From: an uncultured Bacilli bacterium
Lineage (GTDB): Bacteria; Bacillota_I; Bacilli_A; RF39; UBA660
Direction: 5' to 3'
DNA length: 7,346 nt
NCBI GenBank assembly: GCA_944373065.1
Contig: CALWAJ010000058.1
Location: forward strand, 1-7,346
Within the stretch, counting starts at the first letter, position 1; the number at the start of each line of letters is the position of its first letter. The notes under the pieces were generated by a model. The model made no database searches, was not told the DNA's origin, and saw nothing but the letters and a program-made list of their open reading frames with translations. This document shows positions 1 through 5,649 of the stretch, one piece after another. The position numbers were made by a program, and so were the translations under genes.

Positions 1-96
1 TTTTATATATGAATCCAAGGTAAAATAATTCGTCATTTTATTCTATTTCTAGTAGAAAGAAGTTTGTCATTCTACAATCAAAATACCCTCTTTCCT
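1..96 (-). other. Downstream flank of rseP with a possible truncated gene start
   Basis: This stretch follows the rseP stop. A good purine-rich AGGAAAGAGGG lies just after the stop, but the reading frames behind it are short: a TTG at 81 gives four codons, and an ATG at 70 gives MTNFFLLEIE and stops. An ATG at 36 opens a frame (MTNYFTLDSYIK) that runs out of the left edge without a stop and could be the start of the next gene, but no convincing Shine-Dalgarno precedes it. No terminator with a T-tract is visible after rseP, so the operon may continue leftward. No function can be assigned. Confidence 0.25.
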
Positions 97-1131
97 TTAA
101 AATAATCTCAGTATATCATAGAAAGTTACATAAACCATCAATAACATTAACAAGAATAAACCTGCTGCATGAAACTTAGCTTCTGTCTCTGGATTAACTG
201 GACTACCTTTTATTTTCTCAATAATTATAAATAAGATATGTCCTCCATCAAAAGCTGGCAATGGTAGTAAATTAATAAATCCTACATTTATAGATAAAAA
301 TGAATATAAATATAATAAACTAGCTATACCACCACTCGCTTGTGCCCCAACAACTTCATATATTCCAACAGGACCACTTAATTGACTTACTTTAATTCCT
401 CCAGTAAATAAATTTGCTAAAGTTACTCCCATCTGTTTAAATAAAGATCCTGTTTTAACAAATGTATATTCTATCGCTGCACCTAATCCATGTTTTTCTT
501 CTCCAACCATTGAAATACCATAAATATATCTTTCTTCACCATCAATCTTTGTCTTTTTAGGTTTTATTTTATAAGTTTCTACATCACCATTTGTATCTTT
601 TACTTTAAACTCATTCGCTTTACTTGGATCAGCAATAGTTAAATATAAAGAAATATCATCAATAGTCCAAATATCATGTCCATTAATCTCTAATATTTCA
701 TCACCTTTTCTAAGACCAGCCTTATAAGCAGGTGTACCTTTATCAACACTAGATAAAATAGGTTCCGTAGAAGTAGATCCAAAAACTAAAGCTATGAAAA
801 ATAATACCAAGATAGCAGAAATAAAATTAAAACCTGCTCCAAAGAACATAACCAAAAACTTCTGCCAAGGCTTTTTACCAAGTAAAGTTCTCTCTTTAGG
901 TAAATCTTCTTCTTCTCCCTCTTCTCCTGCTAACTGACAAAAACCACCTATTGGAATAAGTCTTAAAGAATATTCAGTCTCACCTTTCTTAAAACTAAAT
1001 AACTTAGGCCCCATTCCAAGAGCAAATTCATAAACATAAATACCAGTTAACTTAGCAAAAAGGAAATGACCACCTTCATGAATAAAGATAATAGAACCAA
1101 GCAAAATAATAAATAATATTAATGTAACCAT
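97..1131 (-). CDS. rseP: RseP/RasP-type site-2 intramembrane zinc metalloprotease
   Basis: Membrane-embedded M50 protease that cuts transmembrane segments of already clipped substrates, such as anti-sigma factors and remnant signal peptides. Seen in the 344-residue product: a first membrane segment carrying the zinc motif HEGGH at residues 18-22, a membrane segment near 93-117, a PDZ domain at about 122-195 (including GLRKGDEILEING), the second motif NLLPLPAFDGGH at 287-298 with the third zinc ligand D295, and a C-terminal membrane segment at about 322-340. Length is below the roughly 420 residues of the B. subtilis RasP and agrees with a single PDZ domain. The glycine after HE in HEGGH is less usual than Leu or Phe but leaves the metal ligands intact. 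It follows cdsA, a common pairing in Firmicutes. Its Shine-Dalgarno overlaps the cdsA stop, implying one mRNA and coupled translation. Family assignment is firm; substrates are not known from sequence. Confidence 0.96.
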   Translation of the reverse strand: MVTLILFIILLGSIIFIHEGGHFLFAKLTGIYVYEFALGMGPKLFSFKKGETEYSLRLIPIGGFCQLAGEEGEEEDLPKERTLLGKKPWQKFLVMFFGAGFNFISAILVLFFIALVFGSTSTEPILSSVDKGTPAYKAGLRKGDEILEINGHDIWTIDDISLYLTIADPSKANEFKVKDTNGDVETYKIKPKKTKIDGEERYIYGISMVGEEKHGLGAAIEYTFVKTGSLFKQMGVTLANLFTGGIKVSQLSGPVGIYEVVGAQASGGIASLLYLYSFLSINVGFINLLPLPAFDGGHILFIIIEKIKGSPVNPETEAKFHAAGLFLLMLLMVYVTFYDILRLF

Positions 1132-1134
1132 AAT

Positions 1135-1141
1135 CCTCCTA
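1135..1141 (-). promoter_or_regulatory. rseP ribosome binding site fused to cdsA stop
   Basis: A perfect AGGAGG (1135-1140) lies three bases before the rseP ATG and shares bases with the TAG stop of cdsA (1139-1141), giving TAGGAGG. Ribosomes ending cdsA would finish on top of the rseP site, the usual layout for translational coupling. The three-base spacer is shorter than the common five to nine, but no other start fits, because the HExxH helix must lie near the N-terminus. Confidence 0.85.
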
Positions 1142-1939
1142 TATAACTCCTACTATTATTATAAATGCTAATACTACAAAAATAAGACTATCAAACCTAT
1201 CAAGAATTCCTCCATGTCCAGGAATTAAATTAGAGAAATCTTTAACATTATATGTTCTCTTAATACTAGAAAAAACTAAATCACCAAGTTGTCCTACTAA
1301 TGATAAAAATAATGTAATAAATACAATAACTACTAAAGATATACTAGGATTAATAACAGTAACATAGAAAACAGTAGGTACAAAAGTTCCCATTAATAAT
1401 CCTCCAACTAATCCTTCCATAGTCTTATTAGGACTAATAGATGGAGCAAGTTTAGTTTTTCCTATATAACTACCAGTTATATAAGCAAATGTATCAGTAA
1501 ATACAGTTATTAAAAGTAAATAAATCAAATAATTCAAATCATAATTTCTAATAACTACAATTAAATTAAAAGATATAAGAATAAATAATAAAGTACCTAC
1601 TAAATACAAAGCATCTTTAATATTATAATCAAGTTTCTTTTCCCCAAACAATATAGGTAAGATAAAAACAAATATTATAAAACTAATTAGTCTATAGTCC
1701 AAATCATAACTATAAATATTATCTCTATAAATCAAAAGAAAAGTAAATATTATCATGAAATAAGTAAGAACTTTAATAATACTAGGTATCTTCTTCTTAT
1801 CATCTCTTAACTTCATCATTTCATACATAGCACCTAATGCTAATAAAGTTATTAAAAAGGCAAAGAAAACTCCTCCTAGAAATAATAAAGGTACAAAAAT
1901 AGCAATCATAACTATTGCACTGCCTACACGTTTCTTCAT
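1139..1939 (-). CDS. cdsA: Phosphatidate cytidylyltransferase (CDP-diacylglycerol synthase)
   Basis: Integral membrane enzyme making CDP-diacylglycerol from phosphatidic acid and CTP, the branch point for phosphatidylglycerol and other phospholipids. The 266-residue product is almost entirely hydrophobic, with about eight predicted membrane segments. It carries the family landmarks FTDTFAYITGSYIGK (147-161), SPNKTMEG (169-176), GQLGDLVFSS (216-225) and the full C-terminal signature from SIKR through KDFSNLIPGHGG to LDRFDS (225-251), including the acidic residues D220, D247 and D250. Length is normal for bacterial CdsA. The start is supported by GGAGGT nine bases upstream. It is cotranscribed with rseP; uppS, which often precedes cdsA in Firmicutes, is absent and an unrelated peptidase-like gene stands there instead. 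Identification is firm. Confidence 0.97.
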   Translation of the reverse strand: MKKRVGSAIVMIAIFVPLLFLGGVFFAFLITLLALGAMYEMMKLRDDKKKIPSIIKVLTYFMIIFTFLLIYRDNIYSYDLDYRLISFIIFVFILPILFGEKKLDYNIKDALYLVGTLLFILISFNLIVVIRNYDLNYLIYLLLITVFTDTFAYITGSYIGKTKLAPSISPNKTMEGLVGGLLMGTFVPTVFYVTVINPSISLVVIVFITLFLSLVGQLGDLVFSSIKRTYNVKDFSNLIPGHGGILDRFDSLIFVVLAFIIIVGVI

Positions 1940-1966
1940 AAAAGAATTACCTCCAATTCTATAAAT

Positions 1967-1995
1967 AGTATAATATAAAATTAAACTTTATACAA
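1967..1995 (-). promoter_or_regulatory. Candidate sigma-A promoter for cdsA-rseP
   Basis: In the 66-base gap before cdsA, a TATACT (-10, 1967-1972, 5 of 6 matches) is 17 bases from TTGTAT (-35, 1990-1995, 3 of 6 matches). This would give a leader of about 20 bases carrying the cdsA GGAGGT at 1949-1954. The -10 is good and the -35 weak. In DNA this AT-rich, chance matches are common, so this is a moderate call. Confidence 0.4.
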
Positions 1996-2005
1996 TAAAT
2001 CTTTT

Positions 2006-2926
2006 TTATTTACTAAAATTTATTATATATTTTTTTACTAATTCTTTATTATCAATATTAAGTCCTACCATATCTAAATTACTTTTATTTATATCTAAAC
2101 TAAACATCTTATTTAACTCTTCACATCTTTCTATTAAAGGCATATCTTTAGTCTCTTCATATTTATTTTTAGAAGCAAGATATGCCAATATATGAGCATA
2201 ATCAAGTAAAGGTACATTACCTATATCGATATTATAATCAATAATCTCTAAAGTACTATCATCTACACCTATACCTCTATACACATCATCCATTATTTTA
2301 AATAATCTAATTTGTTCATTAGTATTAATATAATCATTACCTAAACTTATTAAAGTATCACTCAAATATCCTAATTCTTTTAAATAATCAGCAAATAAAA
2401 ACATATTATAATAAGCCAAGTATTCAGAATAAATATAAAAGTCTATACTATTATTATTTAAAGCTCTATTATTATGAATCTTATGAGCATATTCATGAGA
2501 AACACTTAAAGCCGTCATTAAATTATTATAATTAATTACTTTAATATCATTAAGTACATAATCATAAGAAGCTTCAGATATCATTAAATCAAAGGCCTCT
2601 TCTCTAGATAAATTAATATCATTAAATCTATCACTAAATGTCTCTTCATCACTAGCATTAATATAATCTATAACTAATGATAAATCATATGCTATTATGT
2701 CAGTATCAGAAAATTCGCCAAAATACTTTTCAAAATATTTCTTTAATATTTCTATTAATTCTTCATAAGGAAAATATCTTAAAGGTCCTTCAAAACTTCT
2801 TTTCCTAACATCATTTAATTTAAACAACAATTCTTTATATTTATAAAAATTTTTTCTAAGAAACTTATCTTCCTTTATATCATTATAATAATCTTTAAGT
2901 TCATCTCTAATTAATTCTCTATCCAT
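2006..2926 (-). CDS. Small HExxH protein resembling M3-family peptidase core
   Basis: Unnamed 306-residue soluble protein with no signal peptide or membrane segment. Its clearest feature is SHEYAHKIH (143-151): an HExxH zinc motif with H144, E145 and H148. It is followed 20 residues later by E168 in SEYLAYYNMFLFADYLKEL (167-185). That second stretch resembles the helix that supplies the third zinc ligand in M3 peptidases (thimet oligopeptidase/oligoendopeptidase F), where the glutamate lies about 25 residues after the second histidine. A further aromatic helix, LDYAHILAYLASK (241-253), may match the substrate-side helix of that family. At half the usual M3 length of about 600, it would be a reduced catalytic core. 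It is rich in Asp, Asn, Tyr and Ile. It lies between khpA and cdsA with 38 bases before it. The start has a poor site, GGGGG, four bases upstream. Peptidase activity is inferred; a non-enzymatic relative is possible. Confidence 0.6.
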   Translation of the reverse strand: MDRELIRDELKDYYNDIKEDKFLRKNFYKYKELLFKLNDVRKRSFEGPLRYFPYEELIEILKKYFEKYFGEFSDTDIIAYDLSLVIDYINASDEETFSDRFNDINLSREEAFDLMISEASYDYVLNDIKVINYNNLMTALSVSHEYAHKIHNNRALNNNSIDFYIYSEYLAYYNMFLFADYLKELGYLSDTLISLGNDYINTNEQIRLFKIMDDVYRGIGVDDSTLEIIDYNIDIGNVPLLDYAHILAYLASKNKYEETKDMPLIERCEELNKMFSLDINKSNLDMVGLNIDNKELVKKYIINFSK

Positions 2927-2940
2927 AATTCCCCCAAAAA

Positions 2941-2965
2941 GTAAAAGGATTACCTTAAGTAACCC
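2941..2965 (-). terminator. Weak intrinsic terminator or attenuator after khpA
   Basis: On the minus strand the arms GGGTTAC (2959-2965) and GTAATCC (2947-2953) pair over seven base pairs with one G-U, around a five-base loop. TTTTAC (2941-2946) and then TTTTT follow. The stem begins on the last base of the khpA stop and its U-tract runs into the GGGGG site of the next gene. The short stem and interrupted U-run suggest partial termination, giving less transcription of the peptidase gene than of rpsP-khpA. Confidence 0.5.
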
Positions 2966-3213
2966 TAAAACTCATCAATATTAATCTTAACATATTTATT
3001 GTCTTTAAGGAAACTACTAGCTTGAACTAAAGTCCTAATTGCATTAGCAACTTTACCATTCTTACCAATAACTCTACCTATATCAGAAGAAGAAACCAAA
3101 ACTTCTATAATAATTTCATTATCATTATCACTAGGAAATTCTTTTACAGAAACAGCTTCTTCATCTTTAACAATATTTTTAACTATTCTTTCAGTTAATT
3201 CTACTAATGTCAT
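2965..3213 (-). CDS. khpA: KhpA, KH-domain RNA-binding protein
   Basis: An 82-residue cytoplasmic protein that is one type II KH domain, matching the usual KhpA length of about 75-90. The RNA-contacting GxxG loop is GKNG at 50-53 in the stretch GRVIGKNGKVANAIRTLV (46-63), flanked by the expected strands and helices. In Gram-positives KhpA partners with KhpB (EloR/Jag) and affects cell elongation and mRNA fate; that is family knowledge. It overlaps rpsP by a single base (TAATG) and has AAGGA nine bases upstream, at 3223-3227 inside rpsP, so the two are cotranscribed and probably coupled. Lying just after rpsP is the classical position for khpA (ylqC). The usual followers rimM and trmD are not present. 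Confidence 0.95.
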   Translation of the reverse strand: MTLVELTERIVKNIVKDEEAVSVKEFPSDNDNEIIIEVLVSSSDIGRVIGKNGKVANAIRTLVQASSFLKDNKYVKINIDEF

Positions 3214-3494
3214 TATTTTGTTTCCTTTTTGTCTTTAGATTCAGCAAATTTCTTCATAATACCAGCATCTTTAAATAAATTTCTAACAGTATCAGAAGGA
3301 ATAGCTCCATTATTTAACCATTTTAAAGCAACTTCTTCATTGATTTTAACATCTTTTTCATCACTAATAGGATTATAAGTACCTACTAACTCAAGATATT
3401 CTCCATCTCTTCTACTTCTAGAATCTGTTGCAACTATACGATAGAATGGTCTTTTCTTAGCTCCCATTCTCATTAATCTTAGTTTTACTGCCAT
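3213..3494 (-). CDS. rpsP: 30S ribosomal protein bS16
   Basis: Small-subunit protein that binds 16S rRNA early in 30S assembly. The 93-residue product starts MAVKLRLMRMGAKKRPFYRI and continues through ATDSRSRRDGEYLELVGTYNP, the classic bS16 fold sequence, with a short lysine-rich tail; length is normal. The ATG at 3494 is chosen because AAAGGAG (3503-3509) lies upstream at good spacing and because bS16 proteins begin MAVKIRL-like. The frame stays open for 20 codons further upstream, but those would include the promoter. It is the first gene of the rpsP-khpA unit and overlaps khpA by one base. Confidence 0.98.
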   Translation of the reverse strand: MAVKLRLMRMGAKKRPFYRIVATDSRSRRDGEYLELVGTYNPISDEKDVKINEEVALKWLNNGAIPSDTVRNLFKDAGIMKKFAESKDKKETK

Positions 3495-3525
3495 AATATT
3501 AGCTCCTTTCTTTTTTACTGTTATA

Positions 3526-3554
3526 ATTATACACAAACAAATAGAGACTGTCAA
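3526..3554 (-). promoter_or_regulatory. Consensus sigma-A promoter of rpsP-khpA
   Basis: TTGACA (-35, 3549-3554) and TATAAT (-10, 3526-3531) both match the vegetative consensus perfectly and are exactly 17 bases apart. Transcription should start near 3519, leaving a leader of about 25 bases that holds only the AAAGGAG site. This is the strongest promoter seen in the window, as expected for a ribosomal protein. The -35 sits in the 3' arm of the hairpin at 3543-3576. Confidence 0.92.
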
Positions 3555-3576
3555 CCTTTTTTTGTTAACAGTCTCT
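3543..3576 (-). terminator. 13-bp hairpin, probable cotE terminator, overlapping rpsP -35
   Basis: Arms 3543-3555 and 3564-3576 (minus strand AGAGACTGTTAAC and GTTGACAGTCTCT) pair over 13 positions with one G-U and an eight-base loop rich in A. The sequence after it on the minus strand is ATTTGTTTG, only partly a U-tract. It stands 23 bases after the cotE stop with no other terminator in the gap, so ending the cotE mRNA is its likeliest job. The 3' arm contains the rpsP TTGACA. Confidence 0.65.
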
Positions 3577-3599
3577 AAAAACTATTAATTACAATGAGC

Positions 3600-4133
3600 C
3601 TACTCAGTGGGATTATCAAGATAATCTTCATTTACTTCCTCGTCTATTACTTCATCAATTGTAGCATCACTATCCATTATCTCTTCCCAATCATCAACTT
3701 CATCTAGGGTATTAATACGCACTTTAGTATCACCAACTAATTCTATACCCAAAGTTTTATCAATAGTACAATTTATAGTATTATTATTAATTTCAGCTTT
3801 ACTACAACTAGGTCCACTTAAACTTCTAATAATTACCTCTTCATTTTCTGTATCACTACTTCCTTGAACATTTATTGTCTCAGTATAATTTTTAGTATCT
3901 TTTAATACTTCTGTTTTAGTATCATTATCATAAGAGTACCAAATATTAACATCATAACTTCCATTAATAGTAACTATTCCATTAGAAAAAATACCACTAA
4001 AGTTATGATTAATAACCCAACATCCAAGTATCGTATTAGGATTATTAGTTACTTGTAATGACAAGTTATCAGTAAACTGTTTCTTACCTTTACCAATAAC
4101 TGCTTTTGTCACTATTTCTTTAAAAGTTGCCAA
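3600..4133 (-). CDS. cotE: CotE, outer spore coat morphogenetic protein
   Basis: Homologue of B. subtilis CotE, which forms a shell around the forespore and recruits outer-coat proteins. Family landmarks in the 177-residue product (181 in B. subtilis): N-terminal TFKEIVTKAVIGKGKK (3-18), ILGCWVINH (35-43), YDVNIWYSYDNDTKT (60-74), then NEEVIIRSLSGPSC (97-110), ELVGDTKV (131-138) and a strongly acidic C-terminus from about 144, ending NEDYLDN, like the acidic tail of B. subtilis CotE that contacts other coat proteins. Cysteines are C38, C110 and C122. The start is TTG at 4133: an N-terminus here aligns with B. subtilis CotE residue for residue, and GGAGG lies seven bases upstream. The nearby ATG at 4137 is out of frame. 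A sigma-K-like promoter lies just upstream, and the position after miaB-ymcA matches the B. subtilis order. Assignment is firm. Confidence 0.93.
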   Translation of the reverse strand: MATFKEIVTKAVIGKGKKQFTDNLSLQVTNNPNTILGCWVINHNFSGIFSNGIVTINGSYDVNIWYSYDNDTKTEVLKDTKNYTETINVQGSSDTENEEVIIRSLSGPSCSKAEINNNTINCTIDKTLGIELVGDTKVRINTLDEVDDWEEIMDSDATIDEVIDEEVNEDYLDNPTE

Positions 4134-4145
4134 ACATATCCCTCC
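4120..4145 (-). promoter_or_regulatory. cotE translation start: strong SD, TTG start, decoy ATG
   Basis: The minus strand reads AGAGGAGGG (4140-4148), then ATATGT, then the TTG start (4131-4133), seven bases from the GGAGG core. An ATG at 4135-4137, three bases from the core, opens a five-codon frame (MFGNF) that stops at 4120-4122, inside cotE in another frame. The TTG and possible competition from the short frame would lower cotE output despite the strong Shine-Dalgarno. The TTG choice rests on alignment of the N-terminus with known CotE. Confidence 0.6.
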
Positions 4146-4152
4146 TCTAATT

Positions 4153-4180
4153 TAGTCTATGCTTTAAATAGGTAAAAAGT
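4153..4180 (-). promoter_or_regulatory. Candidate sigma-K (or sigma-E) sporulation promoter of cotE
   Basis: The minus strand has GCATAGACTA (4153-4162), a full match to the sigma-K -10 pattern gCATAnnnTA. The -35 dinucleotide AC (4179-4180) is 17 bases from CATA. Transcription would begin a few bases on, giving a very short leader that starts near the AGAGGAGGG site. B. subtilis cotE is read from sigma-E and sigma-K promoters. A sigma-E -10 (CATACAAT-like) also overlaps here, but its -35 is poor. No good sigma-A promoter is seen in this gap. Confidence 0.5.
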
Positions 4181-4203
4181 ACAAAAAACTATAAAGTATA
4201 TTT

Positions 4204-4237
4204 AAAAAGAAAGAGACAATCATAAATTTCTCTTTCT
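4204..4237 (-). terminator. Intrinsic terminator after the Rpn gene
   Basis: A perfect nine-base-pair stem, AGAAAGAGA (4229-4237) with TCTCTTTCT (4208-4216), encloses a 12-base loop and is followed on the minus strand by TTTT (4204-4207). It lies about 30 bases after the Rpn stop and separates that gene from the cotE promoter. Confidence 0.65.
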
Positions 4238-4244
4238 CTACTTA

Positions 4245-4256
4245 ATAACTAGTTAT
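4245..4256. repeat. 12-bp perfect palindrome downstream of Rpn gene
   Basis: ATAACTAGTTAT is a perfect palindrome lying between the Rpn stop and its terminator. It could be a protein-binding site, or simply part of the terminator region or chance in AT-rich DNA. Nothing else supports a role. Confidence 0.3.
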
Positions 4257-4266
4257 CATATTTGTT

Positions 4267-5118
4267 TTAATTAATTAACTCTTCTAATTCTTCTTCACTT
4301 AATCCAGTACTTTCAGATACTATTTCAAGAGATACCCCCTTCTTAAGAAGAGTTTTTGCAATAGATATTTTTTCTGCTTTAGCACCAGCATCATAACCAT
4401 TATCATATCCATCATCATATCCATCTAGTCTTGCTGAGTTTATCTCTTTTCTTCTAACTAACTCTACATTGTAACTTGTTCTAAACTTATCATCTTCATT
4501 TAATTTTTCTAGTTTATCCACGATATATAACGCCTCCTCACATCCATTTGCAATCTCTCTCATCTCTTCATATGAATCTGCTACCATCATTGCCATAAAT
4601 GTTTCTTCTTCGTTACTTCCATTATATCTTACATTTTTTAGACTTTCAAGATAAATATTATGTATTTTTATATCATCTATTACATCATTATATTTCTCAT
4701 TTCTTAAAGTATAATCTACATTAATTGCATCAGGATTTATCTTATAAAGACTATTGTTAAAATTAATTAATACTGTTTTCATCTTAACAAAGTCCTCTCC
4801 TTTTTCTAATCCTCCACCTGCTATATTAAACAGATACATTCTATTTTTGATTAAGACCCTTTCTGATACACCTTTGTTCATTTCAACTATAATAAAATCT
4901 CTACCTTTCTTTAATAGAACATCAAGCCTATAATCTCTTGCAAAACCACCACTATTTATTTCATTATCATATAATTCATACCCCTCTAAATCCAATTTAG
5001 AATAAAATTTAATTACTTTTTCATAAAAGAATCTACTATCTTCATCTTTAAACATTCTTTTAAATGTTGTATCAGATAAAAGTGTAAAAAACTCTTTTTC
5101 TTTATTATCATTTTTCAT
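4267..5118 (-). CDS. Rpn-family PD-(D/E)XK nuclease / putative transposase
   Basis: Member of the recombination-promoting nuclease family (PDDEXK_2). In E. coli, Rpn proteins are DNA endonucleases that raise RecA-independent recombination; most are annotated as putative transposases but lack transposon ends. Using the ATG at 5118 (283 residues): the N-terminal hallmark LSDTTFKRMFKDE (about 14-26), the nuclease core D66 in YRLD and E79-M-N81 in FIIVEMNKG, a middle helical part, then DGYDDGYDNGYDAG (about 232-245), a repeated Asp/Gly/Tyr linker, and the helical tail AKTLLKKGVSLEIVSESTGLSEEELEELI typical of the family. Asn in place of the commoner Gln or Lys of the motif occurs in relatives. The GTG at 5124 is rejected because it overlaps the GGAGG (5124-5128). 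It sits alone between two terminators, splitting ymcA from cotE. No inverted ends or target duplication were seen. Confidence 0.88.
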   Translation of the reverse strand: MKNDNKEKEFFTLLSDTTFKRMFKDEDSRFFYEKVIKFYSKLDLEGYELYDNEINSGGFARDYRLDVLLKKGRDFIIVEMNKGVSERVLIKNRMYLFNIAGGGLEKGEDFVKMKTVLINFNNSLYKINPDAINVDYTLRNEKYNDVIDDIKIHNIYLESLKNVRYNGSNEEETFMAMMVADSYEEMREIANGCEEALYIVDKLEKLNEDDKFRTSYNVELVRRKEINSARLDGYDDGYDNGYDAGAKAEKISIAKTLLKKGVSLEIVSESTGLSEEELEELIN

Positions 5119-5160
5119 AAACACCTCCAGAATAAATAATTTATCTGCACAGATGCCTAC

Positions 5161-5189
5161 ACTCTAACATGGAAGAGAGATTAATGCAA
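5161..5189 (-). promoter_or_regulatory. Weak candidate promoter of the Rpn gene
   Basis: TAGAGT (-10, 5161-5166, 4 of 6 matches) is preceded by TGT, giving an extended -10 (TGn), and lies 17 bases from TTGCAT (-35, 5184-5189, 3 of 6). It is placed between the upstream terminator and the gene, where a promoter must be if the gene is independently expressed. The leader would be about 35 bases and contains a small inverted repeat, ATCTGTGCAGAT. Low confidence. Confidence 0.3.
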
Positions 5190-5213
5190 AAAGTGAATTT
5201 TTTAAATCCAATC

Positions 5214-5268
5214 AAAAAAGGGCTCAGATTTTAAATCCTCTCCTAGAGAATTTTAAAAATCTAAGTCC
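5214..5268 (-). terminator. Strong long-stem terminator of the miaB-ymcA operon
   Basis: Arms 5252-5268 (minus GGACTTAGATTTTTAAA) and 5220-5235 (minus TTTAAAATCTGAGCCC) pair over about 16 positions with one mismatch, one G-U and one bulged base. The apex (5236-5251) holds a smaller CTCT/AGAG stem. The GC-rich foot is followed at once by TTTTTT (5214-5219) on the minus strand. It begins about 30 bases after the ymcA stop. This is the best terminator in the window. Confidence 0.85.
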
Positions 5269-5301
5269 TAAACTTACTCAATTTACAAAATTCATACTTT
5301 T

Positions 5302-5649
5302 TTATTTATTTAGAATATTATCAAAGGAAGAATTAATTCCTTCTTTAATACTAATAAGAATATTATTTATCTTTTTTTCTTTAAGTACATACTCTTTATA
5401 TAAAGGAATAGCTTCTAATTCACTTAATTCTTTATCTAATTTTACTTTTATTTCATCATCAAGATAAGCACTTTTTATATATTGTTTTTGTAAAGTCTTT
5501 ATATTTTCTATTCTTTCCATTATTTCTTTATTAGATTTAATCTCATTTCTTAAAGTAACATATTCTCTATATTCCTTATCATTTTTTATTTCTTTAACAA
5601 GTTCTAAAGCTTTATCAAGAATTTCTTCATTACTTACTAACTTTTCCAT
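5302..5649 (-). CDS. ymcA: YmcA/YlbF-family protein (RicA-like), cysteine-free
   Basis: Small helical cytoplasmic protein of the Com_YlbF family. In B. subtilis, RicA (YmcA), RicF (YlbF) and RicT (YaaT) form a complex with two 4Fe-4S clusters that assists RNase Y mRNA processing and promotes Spo0A phosphorylation, sporulation and competence. Seen in the 115-residue product: alternating Lys/Glu-rich helices, with the hallmark segment IPLYKEYVLKEKKINNILISI (81-101) matching the family's C-terminal helix. Choice of YmcA over YlbF rests on position: it overlaps the end of miaB by 20 bp and precedes cotE, as in B. subtilis. GGAG (5655-5658) is five bases upstream, inside miaB. It is shorter than B. 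subtilis RicA (143) and has no cysteine at all, so it lacks the C-terminal cysteine that RicA gives to a shared cluster. Family is likely; equivalence to RicA is inferred. Confidence 0.8.
   Translation of the reverse strand: MEKLVSNEEILDKALELVKEIKNDKEYREYVTLRNEIKSNKEIMERIENIKTLQKQYIKSAYLDDEIKVKLDKELSELEAIPLYKEYVLKEKKINNILISIKEGINSSFDNILNK

Noticed and set aside
52..75. Hairpin GTAGAA/TTCTAC as a terminator of rseP
   Set aside because: The six-pair stem has a 12-base loop and no T-tract after it on the minus strand.
3495..3554. A 20-codon N-terminal extension of rpsP (MTVSICLC...)
   Set aside because: It overlaps the consensus -10 and -35, is not bS16-like, and the internal ATG at 3494 has an excellent ribosome site and the family's MAVKL start.
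5119..5124. GTG start for the Rpn gene two codons upstream of the ATG
   Set aside because: The GTG shares its first base with the GGAGG core, so a ribosome could not use both; the ATG at 5118 has a five-base spacer.
4134..5301. Rpn gene as part of an insertion sequence with terminal inverted repeats
   Set aside because: The hairpins on either side (4204-4237 and 5214-5268) are unlike each other and are better explained as terminators; no target duplication was found by eye.
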